Shown here: positions 1-6,610 of the stretch, piece by piece
Position numbering within the stretch: the stretch's first letter is position 1
Layout of the letters: each line of letters opens with the position of its first letter
From: JAATFY01 sp049276515
GTDB lineage: Bacteria > Pseudomonadota > Alphaproteobacteria > UBA9219
NCBI GenBank assembly: GCA_049276515.1
Contig: JBASWO010000066.1
Coordinates: forward strand, 1 to 10,271
DNA: 10,271 bases
Direction: 5' to 3'
The notes under the pieces: model-generated
Told to the model about the DNA's origin: nothing
The model's database searches: none
The model's input: only the letters and a program-made list of their open reading frames with translations
Made by a program: the position numbers and the translations under genes

Positions 1-795
1 GTCTATGACACTGTGAAAAAACAATATGATCTCACGCTTCGTAAGGATACGCCGGCAATTGCAACTGGTGTTGCGGATCTCGCACCTTTGGTGGATATCG
101 TTGGCACGCCACGCGTAGCTAATTTAATTGATCTTGGTGCTTATGCTCTGCCACGCCCTGTGATTAATGGGGTCTGCGGATCATCCTCAGGCGCGCAGTT
201 TACAGCTGCTCCCACAACCAACTTCTGTGCAGCTGGTACGCAGATGGCTCTCACAGGTTCTGGCCCTTGGTCATGGGGATGCCAGGGATCAAATGGCGGC
301 AAGACCATCCAATGCACTGCTTTGGTGCAAACGCCGTCAACACCTGGCACTGGATCAACACTGCCTAAGCCCGACGCTTCTAATCAACCAACTCCTGCTA
401 CAACACCTGTCGTAGGAACGCAGACCATCACGATCAAGGCCAATGCACGACAACAGGGCACGCCCAAAATTGTGCTCTACGTGGATGGCCAGCCTGTTGG
501 AGTGGCTGTCGTAAGGGCTGATGGACATTTTGGCCAGGTTGGAACCTATACATTCACTCTGCCATCAAATGTAAAGCCAAATTCTGTTGAGTTGCGCCTG
601 GACGGCTATAAGGCGACTGAACAAAAATATGTCGCACTTGGTGTCTTTCATGTCGTTTACAAGGATGGTAAAAAATCTGTTGATTTATTCCGTAAAGGCT
701 ATGGCCAATCGGTTTCACCTGGGGCCTCATTCTATAAAGGTAAGGCCGTTAAATTTACAACTGATGGCAGCACCGCAAAATTTGCAGTTCCATAA
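1..795 (+). CDS. C-terminal part of a secreted/surface beta-helix protein with cysteine module and carbohydrate-binding-like domain (5' end outside window)
   Basis: The reading frame is open from the first base. A GTG at 13 exists but has no ribosome binding site and falls inside a domain, so I treat the gene as cut by the window edge. Numbering from that GTG, residues 5-46 match the typical end of parallel beta-helix proteins of the choice-of-anchor-Q type: a YDLTL strand, a DTPAI motif (usually SPAID), VDIVGTPR and IDLGAYAL (usually DIGAYE). Residues 53-103 form a module with cysteines at 55, 72, 90 and 101 and the GPWSWGC signature, seen in many exported bacterial proteins. A Thr/Pro/Ser linker (106-135) follows. 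Residues 137-260 look like a beta-sandwich with KIVLYVDGQPVG, resembling calcium-dependent xylan-binding modules (CBM36/60 type). The inferred role is an extracellular polysaccharide-binding or -cleaving protein. The catalytic part, if any, lies upstream. A strong terminator follows. Confidence 0.75.
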   Translation, partial: VYDTVKKQYDLTLRKDTPAIATGVADLAPLVDIVGTPRVANLIDLGAYALPRPVINGVCGSSSGAQFTAAPTTNFCAAGTQMALTGSGPWSWGCQGSNGGKTIQCTALVQTPSTPGTGSTLPKPDASNQPTPATTPVVGTQTITIKANARQQGTPKIVLYVDGQPVGVAVVRADGHFGQVGTYTFTLPSNVKPNSVELRLDGYKATEQKYVALGVFHVVYKDGKKSVDLFRKGYGQSVSPGASFYKGKAVKFTTDGSTAKFAVP

Positions 796-815
796 GTAGC
801 TTGAGAGTTCCTCCT

Positions 816-852
816 AACCGCGCGCCCCCTCAGGGGTGCGCGGTTTTCCTTT
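816..852 (+). terminator. Rho-independent terminator after the surface-protein gene
   Basis: A 13-bp stem (816-828 with 833-845, one G-T wobble) rich in GC encloses the tetraloop CTCA. It is followed by a short T-rich run (TTCCTTT). It lies 20 bases after the stop codon at 795 and fits termination of that gene. Confidence 0.85.
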
Positions 853-920
853 GCTAGATAACCATATCGAAAACTTACAGTACTATGCGCTTCTGTGAGC
901 CTGGTCTTGTCTCAATCAAA

Positions 921-924
921 AGGA
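921..924 (+). promoter_or_regulatory. Ribosome binding site deciding the start at 933
   Basis: AGGA at 921-924 sits 8 bases before ATG 933. The longer in-frame start at 885 has no comparable site, so the protein is read as 104 residues rather than 120. Confidence 0.7.
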
Positions 925-932
925 ATAGTGCT

Positions 933-1247
933 ATGGCAAAACAACTCACCAAAAAACTGGCAAAAAGAACTGTCAAAAAAGCAGTCAAAAAATCACTCAA
1001 GAAATCTTTCACGAAATCACTCGCTCTACCAAAAGATTTTGTCTTTATGCCGCGCACCCGTGCACTTGTAGATCAAGTTTGGGGTGAATTACGCAATGAG
1101 TTTAATCATTCGCCAGAAATTGCTAAACGTGCGCTCGATGCGGCCATTTCAGAAATGTACAAGGCTGATAAAGAATTAGCGAAGAAAGCTGGGCAAGCTA
1201 TAGGCAAAAAAGCCAGCAATGGTAATCGCAAAGCAGCGTCAAGCTAA
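933..1247 (+). CDS. Lysine-rich, histone-tail-like small basic protein (104 aa)
   Basis: I do not recognise a named family. Residues 1-34 contain 12 lysines, arranged as six four-residue units (LTKK, LAKR, TVKK, AVKK, SLKK, SFTK; residues 5-28) that would form a strongly basic amphipathic helix. Residues 36-85 are a more ordinary, probably helical region (FVFMPRTRALVDQVWGEL, then SPEIAKRALDAAISEMYKAD). The tail (86-104) is again Lys/Ala/Ser/Asn-rich and probably disordered. This layout of a basic tail, a helical core and a basic tail recalls bacterial histone-H1-like or nucleoid-associated proteins, so nucleic-acid binding is a reasonable inference but is not shown by any diagnostic motif. 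A basic membrane-active helix is an alternative. The start is ATG 933, chosen by the AGGA at 921-924. The gene has its own upstream gap after the terminator and appears monocistronic. Confidence 0.75.
   Translation: MAKQLTKKLAKRTVKKAVKKSLKKSFTKSLALPKDFVFMPRTRALVDQVWGELRNEFNHSPEIAKRALDAAISEMYKADKELAKKAGQAIGKKASNGNRKAASS
945..1016 (+). repeat. Six imperfect 12-bp tandem repeats coding four-residue (hydrophobic-x-Lys-Lys type) units
   Basis: Within the lysine-rich gene, six consecutive 12-base units encode LTKK, LAKR, TVKK, AVKK, SLKK and SFTK. Units at 969-980 and 981-992 differ only in their first codon (ACT or GCA, then GTCAAAAAA). Similarity fades toward the ends, as expected of an old in-frame expansion. 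Confidence 0.65.
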
Positions 1248-1321
1248 CGGCTTCGAAGTCCGCATAAGGATGATATGTGGAAGGCGGCTCACGGAAGATG
1301 AATACTTCTTTAGTTGATGCC

Positions 1322-1351
1322 TTGTAATTTCGTATCTCGTCACCATATAGA
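1322..1351 (+). promoter_or_regulatory. Possible sigma-70-type promoter before the 53-aa gene
   Basis: TTGTAA (1322-1327) and TATAGA (1346-1351) are separated by 18 bases and lie 45 bases upstream of ATG 1396. Both hexamers match the consensus only partly. The rest of the 1248-1395 gap shows no gene or RNA that I can identify. Confidence 0.3.
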
Positions 1352-1395
1352 GTGTTCGGCAAATTCTTGTCGTATATTTAAAGAGGTACTTTTAC

Positions 1396-1557
1396 ATGAC
1401 AACACAATCAAATGCAGCCACGCAGCCTGAACAAAAGACACCCGCTGATGCAAAGCCACAAGACAATTCAGCTGCAGGTAAAGCCGCTGCTGATGCAGCA
1501 AAAAAAGAAGAATCGAATAACCCAAATACGAATCAAGCTTCGAATCCAAAAAGCTAA
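1396..1557 (+). CDS. Small disordered Ala/Asn/Gln/Lys-rich protein (53 aa)
   Basis: ATG 1396 opens a 53-codon frame ending with TAA at 1555-1557. AGAGG at 1382-1386, 9 bases upstream, is a good ribosome binding site, and a hairpin with a T run follows the stop within 25 bases. The signals on both sides make a real gene likely despite its size. The protein is almost free of hydrophobic residues: no Leu, Ile, Val, Phe, Tyr, Trp or Cys. It consists of Ala, Asn, Gln, Lys, Pro, Asp, Glu, Ser and Thr, so it should be wholly disordered and soluble, with no signal peptide or membrane segment. I recognise no family. It lies after the lysine-rich gene, and the two may belong to the same class of nucleoid- or stress-related small proteins, but that is conjecture. 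Confidence 0.65.
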   Translation: MTTQSNAATQPEQKTPADAKPQDNSAAGKAAADAAKKEESNNPNTNQASNPKS

Positions 1558-1580
1558 GACTGTTTAGGCTTTAAAGAATG

Positions 1581-1610
1581 AAGAGGGGAGCTGAAAGGCT
1601 CTCTTTTTTA
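1581..1610 (+). terminator. Rho-independent terminator after the 53-aa gene
   Basis: An 11-bp stem with several G-T pairs (1581-1591 with 1598-1608) encloses a six-base loop and runs into a T6 tract at 1604-1609. It lies 23 bases after the stop codon at 1557. Confidence 0.7.
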
Positions 1611-1669
1611 TTTCTACAATCTGAGTGATACTAAAGATCAGGCAGTTGGAATGTCGGCTCTGGGTCAAT

Positions 1670-1969
1670 ATGGTTGTAAAAATACGCGCTAAAAAACTGA
1701 AAAGTAAAAAGACCAATCTAATTTGGTTTGTTTATATGTTGGAGTGTAGTGATGGCCGCATTTATACAGGCATCACAACCAATCTCGAAGCACGCTTTCA
1801 GCGGCATGTATCGGGCCGGGGTGCAAAATTTACACGACGTAATAAGCCTTCACACATTATAGCCAGCACAGTTTGTAAGAACCGTTCTGAAGCCAGCAAG
1901 CTGGAATATGCTATCAAGCAACTTCGCCCTAAGGAGAAACGTCGGTTGGCTGAGGGTTGGGTAAAATAA
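1670..1969 (+). CDS. GIY-YIG nuclease-domain protein, UPF0213/YhbQ type
   Basis: Read from ATG 1670 (99 aa), a lysine-rich leader (1-16) is followed by a single GIY-YIG domain. VYML (21-24) stands for the GIY strand and IYTGITTN (31-38) for the YIG strand. Arg42 in ARFQRH is the expected catalytic arginine, and Glu79 in KLEYAIKQL is the expected metal-binding glutamate. The segment SGRGAKFTRR (48-57) is typical of the UPF0213 group, which includes E. coli YhbQ at about 100 residues. Proteins of this group are small one-domain nuclease-like proteins. DNA-repair or DNA-processing roles have been proposed, and the cellular role here is inferred only. A GTG at 1625 would add 15 unlike-family residues and sits just beyond the terminator, so I prefer 1670 although its ribosome binding site is weak. 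The gene converges on the TPR gene with 2 bases between stop codons. Confidence 0.85.
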   Translation: MVVKIRAKKLKSKKTNLIWFVYMLECSDGRIYTGITTNLEARFQRHVSGRGAKFTRRNKPSHIIASTVCKNRSEASKLEYAIKQLRPKEKRRLAEGWVK

Positions 1970-1978
1970 GTTTATTTT
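1963..1978. repeat. AT-only inverted repeat spanning two convergent stop codons
   Basis: AAAATAA (1963-1969) and TTATTTT (1972-1978) are perfect complements separated by GT. Both stop codons (1967-1969 plus strand, 1972-1974 minus strand) lie in it. With only A-T pairs and a two-base gap it would be a weak hairpin, so a role as bidirectional terminator is uncertain. Confidence 0.45.
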
Positions 1979-3462
1979 ATTTTATCCATAAGTGCTTTTT
2001 TGACGGTTTGAAGGCAGCCATCCCAATCACCAGGTGAGGGCTGACTAAAAATCCGTACTGTTGGATACCAGGGGTTCGTTTCCTGATTGCGCAGCCAGCG
2101 CCAGCAACCTCCAAAGCGTGACAATACCCATACTTCTTTGCCGAGACCGCCAGCTAAATGCACAACAGATGTGTCGACTGAAATGACAAGATCAAGATTT
2201 TCAATGATGGCTGCCGTGTCCATAAAATCTTCAACACCAGGCATATAATTGATCAAACGCGATTGGAGGCCATTTCGCATGATTTCAGCTGATGCTTCAT
2301 CTTTCTGGAGATTATAAAATTGGCATGAGGGTAGATCCAAAAGCGGCTTCATCATGCTGAGGTTTATGCTTCTCTGGCGGTCGGTAGCGTGAGCTTCTAT
2401 AAGATTTTTACGTGGGTTACCTGCCCAAACCAATCCTACCTTTAAACCAACGCTACCAGCAAAGCGTGATGCCCATTTAAGACGCGCCTCATCACTTACG
2501 GTGAGATAAGGGGTGGTGCTGGGTATCGTATTGAGGGTCGTGCCAAACAAAAACGGCAAGCTCATAATGGGAATATGATAGTCAAAAAGCGTGGCTTCGG
2601 TTACGACTTCATCAATGTAAGGGCAATTTTGCAGTAACCTCACAAGAGGTGCGCGACATTGGACAATGATGAAGCCACCCTTTTCTTTGCACAATGCGGC
2701 ATAGCGGATAAATTGCAGCACATCTCCAAAACCCTGTTCTCCCCATATGAGAAGACGTTTGCCCTCGAGAGGACAACCATCCCAGCGTTTGTTTTGAGTG
2801 AGGAGGGGGTGTGTTATCGGGTTGCGCTCAAAGCGCGCTTCATACAGTTTCCAACCATTCTCATAATCACCTAGCATGAGCATGGCTAATGACTTGCCCC
2901 ATTTTGCATCGGCTGAGTTTGGGTTGATTTTTAAAGCTTGCTCATAGCCTCTGCACGCTTCATCGGGACGATTTAATTCGACCAAAAGCCCAGCACGATT
3001 GACTAAGGCATCCGCAGAGTTTGGTTCAATCTGCAAAGCTATTTCATATTGCTCCATGGCTTCATCAAATTTTGCCATATCATGAAAAATAGTACCAAGA
3101 TTATTACGTAGATTTACGTCATTGGGATGTAGCTTGACCAGGCGTTCATATAGCTGAGAGGCTTCTATAGACTGGCCAGCTTTACGCAGAGCATTGCCTT
3201 GGCTGAATAAAGCGATGCCTAGATTATTGCGCACTTCTGTATGATCAGGTTTGACATGGAGTGCTTTTTCAAAATACTCAATTGCACTATCCATTTTTTT
3301 CCATTGTACGTAGAGCGCACCCAAAAGACGTAATGCATCAATATGCTTGGGGTCATCTTTTAAAACCTGCTGATAAGACTGCTCAGCATCTTCCATATGC
3401 CCTTGCTTATGAAAGCTGACGGCCTTTTGCATCATGGCGAAGGGTTTGTTTTTCGTTTTCAT
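1972..3462 (-). CDS. TPR protein with C-terminal heptosyltransferase-like (GT9-type) glycosyltransferase domain
   Basis: The 496-residue protein has two halves. Residues 10 to about 215 hold roughly six tetratricopeptide repeats, with consensus runs such as SAIEYFEKALHVKP (59-72), EAMEQYEIALQIEPNSADAL (134-153) and EACRGYEQALKINPNSADA (168-186). The third repeat is lengthened by an insertion near 90-100. Residues 236-490 resemble glycosyltransferase family 9/ADP-heptosyltransferase folds: GEQGFGDVLQFIRY (241-254), the strand VGLVWAGNP (342-350), and DTSVVHLAGGLGKEVWVL (430-447), which matches the sugar-nucleotide site of that fold. Such TPR-GT fusions are widespread in Proteobacteria. The TPR half probably binds a protein partner or acceptor and the GT half transfers a sugar. 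Acceptor and donor cannot be read from the sequence. No signal peptide or membrane segment is seen, so it should be cytoplasmic. No good Shine-Dalgarno precedes ATG 3462; ATGs at residues 10 and 11 are alternatives. Confidence 0.88.
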   Translation of the reverse strand: MKTKNKPFAMMQKAVSFHKQGHMEDAEQSYQQVLKDDPKHIDALRLLGALYVQWKKMDSAIEYFEKALHVKPDHTEVRNNLGIALFSQGNALRKAGQSIEASQLYERLVKLHPNDVNLRNNLGTIFHDMAKFDEAMEQYEIALQIEPNSADALVNRAGLLVELNRPDEACRGYEQALKINPNSADAKWGKSLAMLMLGDYENGWKLYEARFERNPITHPLLTQNKRWDGCPLEGKRLLIWGEQGFGDVLQFIRYAALCKEKGGFIIVQCRAPLVRLLQNCPYIDEVVTEATLFDYHIPIMSLPFLFGTTLNTIPSTTPYLTVSDEARLKWASRFAGSVGLKVGLVWAGNPRKNLIEAHATDRQRSINLSMMKPLLDLPSCQFYNLQKDEASAEIMRNGLQSRLINYMPGVEDFMDTAAIIENLDLVISVDTSVVHLAGGLGKEVWVLSRFGGCWRWLRNQETNPWYPTVRIFSQPSPGDWDGCLQTVKKALMDKIK

Positions 3463-3477
3463 AAGAGGAGCATAGAT

Positions 3478-3512
3478 TTGACAAGAGAAGCATGAAAGAA
3501 TAAGTCATTCTT
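3478..3512 (+). promoter_or_regulatory. Candidate promoter/operator in the divergent gap between the two glycosyltransferase-like genes
   Basis: A perfect -35 hexamer TTGACA (3478-3483) faces the DUF5672 gene, but the expected -10 position (about 3499-3506) holds only a poor match. That position lies within a perfect 6-bp inverted repeat, AAGAAT (3496-3501) and ATTCTT (3507-3512), separated by five bases. It could be an operator controlling either divergent gene. Confidence 0.35.
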
Positions 3513-3540
3513 ACCAATAAGTTACACCTTTGTCTTCCTA

Positions 3541-3544
3541 AGGA
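3541..3544 (+). promoter_or_regulatory. Ribosome binding site for the DUF5672 gene
   Basis: AGGA at 3541-3544 (TAAGGA with its two upstream bases) lies 6 bases before ATG 3551. The ATG at 3547 is in another frame, only two bases after this site, and meets a stop after seven codons, so 3551 is the real start. Confidence 0.7.
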
Positions 3545-3550
3545 CAATGA

Positions 3551-4408
3551 ATGCCTCTTCCCCTGCCTGATGTAACTTTATGCGCTGTCACAGCCATCAA
3601 TCATGAGCTCACTGTTCGGGCTATGAATAAATGCCTTGAGCATTGTTCTTTTGCCGATGTCGTACTGATTTCAAGCGAGCCAGTTAAGGCTCCTTTTCGA
3701 GTTGAGGTTGTTCCACCCTTCACGGGCATTGATTACGCCCCTATCGTGTGCCGTGATCTAGCCAAATACACACCATCTAATTTTAATCTTCTCGTTCAAT
3801 ATGACAGTTTCATTGTTGAGCCTTCTGCCTGGACAAACGAATTTCTCAATTATGATTACATAGGAGCTAAATGGCCTTGGCAGCCCGCTGGAAAACGAGT
3901 TGGCAATAGCGGCTTTTCTTTGCGTTCTAAAAAACTTCTCAACATTACTGCCGAAATGCCATTGCCGCCGACAGGGCAATATGTCGATGATACTTTCATT
4001 TGTCATACAGCCCGCGATTACTTAGAAAAAACACACGCTATAAAAATTGCTCCCGAAGAAGTGGCCGATAAATTTTCTTATGAACGCCATAAGCCTGATC
4101 AGCCCACTTTTGGTTTCCATGGCATTTTTAATTTTTGGCGGCATATGGATGATGTGGAGATGGAAGAGATACTTCCCATGCTTGATGTGCTCTACGTTCC
4201 ATCACGGGCTTATGCGGAAGTCGTCTTTTACTATCATGCGACACGCAAATTTCGGGTCTTTCATGTTTGGTATAAACGTCTGCGTGAGCAGATCGGAATA
4301 GAGCAGATGAGAAATCATTTACTGCAATATTTAAAAGACGCGTCGTTCATTGATGAGTTGATCAAAAGTGGCGAACATCTTTATAGCAAAAAAAGCGCTA
4401 TAAATTAG
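3551..4408 (+). CDS. DUF5672 family protein, probable glycosyltransferase
   Basis: The 285-residue protein carries the hallmarks of DUF5672: LLVQYDSFIV (80-89) followed by Trp94, YDYIGAKWPW (101-110), VGNSGFSLRS (117-126), an acidic YVDDTF (144-149) and FGFHGIFNFW (187-196). The QYDSF segment resembles the short acidic, metal- or nucleotide-sugar-binding motif of GT-A folds, and the later Asp-Asp could be catalytic. Members are commonly found in glycan biosynthesis loci, but no member has a firmly known reaction that I can cite. The C-terminal 90 residues (195-285) are helical and charged. There is no signal peptide or membrane segment, so it is cytoplasmic or peripheral. It diverges from the TPR-GT gene across 88 bases and its last four bases overlap the end of the opposite-strand GT-like gene. 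The start is set by AGGA at 3541-3544. Confidence 0.85.
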   Translation: MPLPLPDVTLCAVTAINHELTVRAMNKCLEHCSFADVVLISSEPVKAPFRVEVVPPFTGIDYAPIVCRDLAKYTPSNFNLLVQYDSFIVEPSAWTNEFLNYDYIGAKWPWQPAGKRVGNSGFSLRSKKLLNITAEMPLPPTGQYVDDTFICHTARDYLEKTHAIKIAPEEVADKFSYERHKPDQPTFGFHGIFNFWRHMDDVEMEEILPMLDVLYVPSRAYAEVVFYYHATRKFRVFHVWYKRLREQIGIEQMRNHLLQYLKDASFIDELIKSGEHLYSKKSAIN

Positions 4409-5214
4409 CCGCGTAACAATTGAGGTAAAAGCTTGGTGTAGGGGTGAAAAACCCTCTTGCCCCAAGGCAGCAAAGCATTCAGCAGAAGAGTCCACGTGTA
4501 AATTGGTCGTTTTTCTGCATGAAACGTCAAAAGTGCGCGCTCGATCCGATTGTGATGCTTTTCATGTAGCCATGCGGGATTAAAGGGGTGATCTATGCAA
4601 AAGGAAAAGCCCCATATCTGGGCATAGATAGGAATTTTATATTCCAGAAAACCTATCTCAGGCTGTTCAATGTGCTGGTAGCGCTCTAGAAAACGACGCG
4701 GTAGGGCGGCCGTTATAAAATTGCAGCAGAGTGGTGAAGAAGGAAATTGTTCGACTAGCGCTGAACAAAATTTTTCATAATCAGATCTAACATTTGAATC
4801 TTTTCTTACCCAATACCACCAGTTTTCAACATCGCTTATGGGGCGTAAGCCTGGCAGCATCAATTGATCAAACTTCAGGGATGATAAGAGTTGGCTAACG
4901 GGCGCCAACATAACCATGTCCCATTGAGCAATGAGAATGGTATCCCAAGGCAGCGAACAACCGCGTTGTTCAAACCATTTGACCAACATTAAATCGCCAT
5001 GAAGCCATTTCCACTCTGAAGACTTATCTTCGGGGTAAACATAAAAATCATCTAAATAAGGCTTTAAACTTTCTTCAAATAAAGCCGCATCTTTGTGCTC
5101 CCCACCAAACAAGCCATAGATTTTGAGTTGTGGATTTTGCTTGCGTAGAAGTTGTGCGCGATTAAAGCAGACATCAACGTTTTTATAGATCCAGAAGAGA
5201 ATAGCGACTTGCAT
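4405..5214 (-). CDS. Hypothetical protein, glycosyltransferase-like (GT-A-like look)
   Basis: I do not recognise a named family with certainty. The 269-residue protein starts with a beta-strand (VAILFWIY, 3-10), followed by helix-strand alternation (KIYGLFGG, 31-38). A central run (GDLMLVKWFEQRG, 73-85) leads into WDTILIAQWDMVML (90-103), in which the hydrophobic strand ending in Gln-Trp-Asp-Met looks like the strand bearing the DxD-type acidic motif of GT-A glycosyltransferases. Downstream are NWWYW (131-135) and a conserved-looking PEIGFLEYKIPIYAQIWGF (185-203). There is no signal peptide or clear membrane helix, although the C-terminus (239-250) is hydrophobic and may touch a membrane. It is the second gene of a minus-strand pair: its ATG lies 7 bases after the stop of the membrane-protein gene and lacks a strong ribosome binding site, which suggests translational coupling. 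A sugar-transfer role is inferred from these features and the neighbours. Confidence 0.7.
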   Translation of the reverse strand: MQVAILFWIYKNVDVCFNRAQLLRKQNPQLKIYGLFGGEHKDAALFEESLKPYLDDFYVYPEDKSSEWKWLHGDLMLVKWFEQRGCSLPWDTILIAQWDMVMLAPVSQLLSSLKFDQLMLPGLRPISDVENWWYWVRKDSNVRSDYEKFCSALVEQFPSSPLCCNFITAALPRRFLERYQHIEQPEIGFLEYKIPIYAQIWGFSFCIDHPFNPAWLHEKHHNRIERALLTFHAEKRPIYTWTLLLNALLPWGKRVFHPYTKLLPQLLRG

Positions 5215-5221
5215 AACAATT

Positions 5222-6610
5222 CTAAGAAAGCGTGAGTGGGTTGCGCATCTTTAATTTCTTGTCGGCTAATAGAGACAATACTACAAGAAAAGCCGTCATG
5301 ACTAATAGCCAACTAACTCTTGCCTGATAGCGATCATGAATGCCTGAAACAGTTACGCATAACAATGTATTGCCCAATACAGAGCAAATAATAAAGACGG
5401 TAAGAATTGTTAAATCACGACGGCGACGTATAGCCGCATACAATCCCAAGATCACTAGAAGAATAAAAGATGTGGGAATTATAACTTCATCTATGCTTTC
5501 TATAAGGACGTGATTAATTTGATCTTTCATTTGTGTGCTTTGTTCAAAGCCGCTTAATGCATCGGGACCAAATTTCTGATTCAATACAGTAAAAATTGAT
5601 GTCCAAGTGGGGAAAAAGTGAGGCGCCAACTCTGCGGCAGGTTTGTGAGTATTTAAGCCTTCAGCAAAATTTTGGAACATCATAGTTATCACTTCTTTTG
5701 GGTGCTCTTTAACAACAGCAAATGTAACGGCGCGAGATTCTGCCGCCATTTCGCTAAACCCTCCTAGCTCATTTAGGTAACCTTCTTTCCAAAGGAAATC
5801 TTCAGCTTTCACTGGTAGTTGATCAACCTTAGTGCAAATTTTATAACCTGCTTTTGGACATGCTGTTTGTAAATATTCATGTGCAGGTCCATGTTCAATG
5901 AGATTGGCAAGGAAGAACGTTTGTCCTGCTGGCGACAATGAGGTGCTGTGAAATGCAAAATAATTGAAAGATAAATAGGCACATGCAGTTAATAAAATAG
6001 GTAGTAGCAGAAATGCTGTGTGCATTCGAATGTTTTGCCATGAACGACCACCCCAGTAAGCCAAGGGAATAAATAGAAATACTATGCCGATTGCCATGGC
6101 TAAGTGAGATAAATGTGCGGCTATAGAAACGCAGGCAAGCAACAAAAAGTAGATTCGAGTAATGATTGGAAAGGTGAGGAAGTAAAATCCAATCAAATAC
6201 AAAACCACAAACATATAGGCAGTAAAAATATCAGGCATAACAAAGCCCACAAAATATGGCAGAGGAGATGCAACTGTTAGTAAGGACACGAGTAGTAAGA
6301 AGGTTCTTTTAACTCGTGAGATATTTTGAATTTTTACCATTACATAGATCAGATGACTGCCAATTAATGCTTGAGCAATTATTGGCGCCCAAATAAATTG
6401 ATTTAAATGAAAAAAAGAAATTAACAGCCCATAAAAAGGACTGCGATAAAGTCGCGGTGTAAATATTAAGTAATCAGCGGAATCTTGGAAAACAAATGGA
6501 AAGCCGTTGAATATGGCTGGCAACATTAAGATGACGGCACCCAAAATAATGAGCACCGAAATGGCTACATGTTGATTAGGTCTTGTGAACCTTGGAGTTT
6601 CAGAAAACAT
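5222..6610 (-). CDS. Polytopic inner-membrane protein with GT-C-like features, function unknown
   Basis: The 462-residue protein (from ATG 6610; a GTG directly upstream at 6613 is an alternative) has about nine or ten membrane helices. Counting from the GTG, they fall near 17-36, 58-69, 75-95, 103-120, 122-146, 153-184, 199-222, 378-395, 401-421 and 433-450. A soluble loop of about 150 residues (223-377) carries two cysteines (252, 260) that could pair if it faces the periplasm. Conserved-looking motifs are FQDSADYL (42-49) and RSPFYGLL (57-64) after the first helix, MPDIFTAY (126-133), HLSHLAMA (167-174) and HDRYQARVSW (426-435). An acidic motif in the first outer loop of a multi-helix protein is typical of GT-C enzymes that use lipid-linked sugars, so a transferase or glycan transporter is my best inference. 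It is the first gene of a pair with the GT-like gene 7 bases downstream. Confidence 0.8.
   Translation of the reverse strand: MFSETPRFTRPNQHVAISVLIILGAVILMLPAIFNGFPFVFQDSADYLIFTPRLYRSPFYGLLISFFHLNQFIWAPIIAQALIGSHLIYVMVKIQNISRVKRTFLLLVSLLTVASPLPYFVGFVMPDIFTAYMFVVLYLIGFYFLTFPIITRIYFLLLACVSIAAHLSHLAMAIGIVFLFIPLAYWGGRSWQNIRMHTAFLLLPILLTACAYLSFNYFAFHSTSLSPAGQTFFLANLIEHGPAHEYLQTACPKAGYKICTKVDQLPVKAEDFLWKEGYLNELGGFSEMAAESRAVTFAVVKEHPKEVITMMFQNFAEGLNTHKPAAELAPHFFPTWTSIFTVLNQKFGPDALSGFEQSTQMKDQINHVLIESIDEVIIPTSFILLVILGLYAAIRRRRDLTILTVFIICSVLGNTLLCVTVSGIHDRYQARVSWLLVMTAFLVVLSLLADKKLKMRNPLTLS

Noticed and set aside
13..15. GTG as the true start of the surface protein
   Set aside because: The frame is open upstream to the window edge and the first residues already belong to a beta-helix repeat, so this is an internal codon.
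885..932. Upstream in-frame start for the lysine-rich protein (120 aa form)
   Set aside because: No ribosome binding site precedes 885, while ATG 933 has AGGA at the proper distance, and the extra 16 residues are unlike the rest.
1340..1549. Minus-strand frame of 69 codons opposite the 53-aa gene
   Set aside because: It has no ribosome binding site and its leucine-rich, low-complexity product is the antisense reading of Ala/Gln/Asn codons. The plus strand has both start and end signals.
1625..1669. GTG start of the GIY-YIG gene giving 114 aa
   Set aside because: It lies just beyond the terminator of the previous gene, lacks a ribosome binding site and adds residues outside the family's usual length.
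4047..4301. Alternative frame within the DUF5672 gene
   Set aside because: It is a shadow of the real frame with no start signal. The overlapping DUF5672 frame has family motifs throughout.
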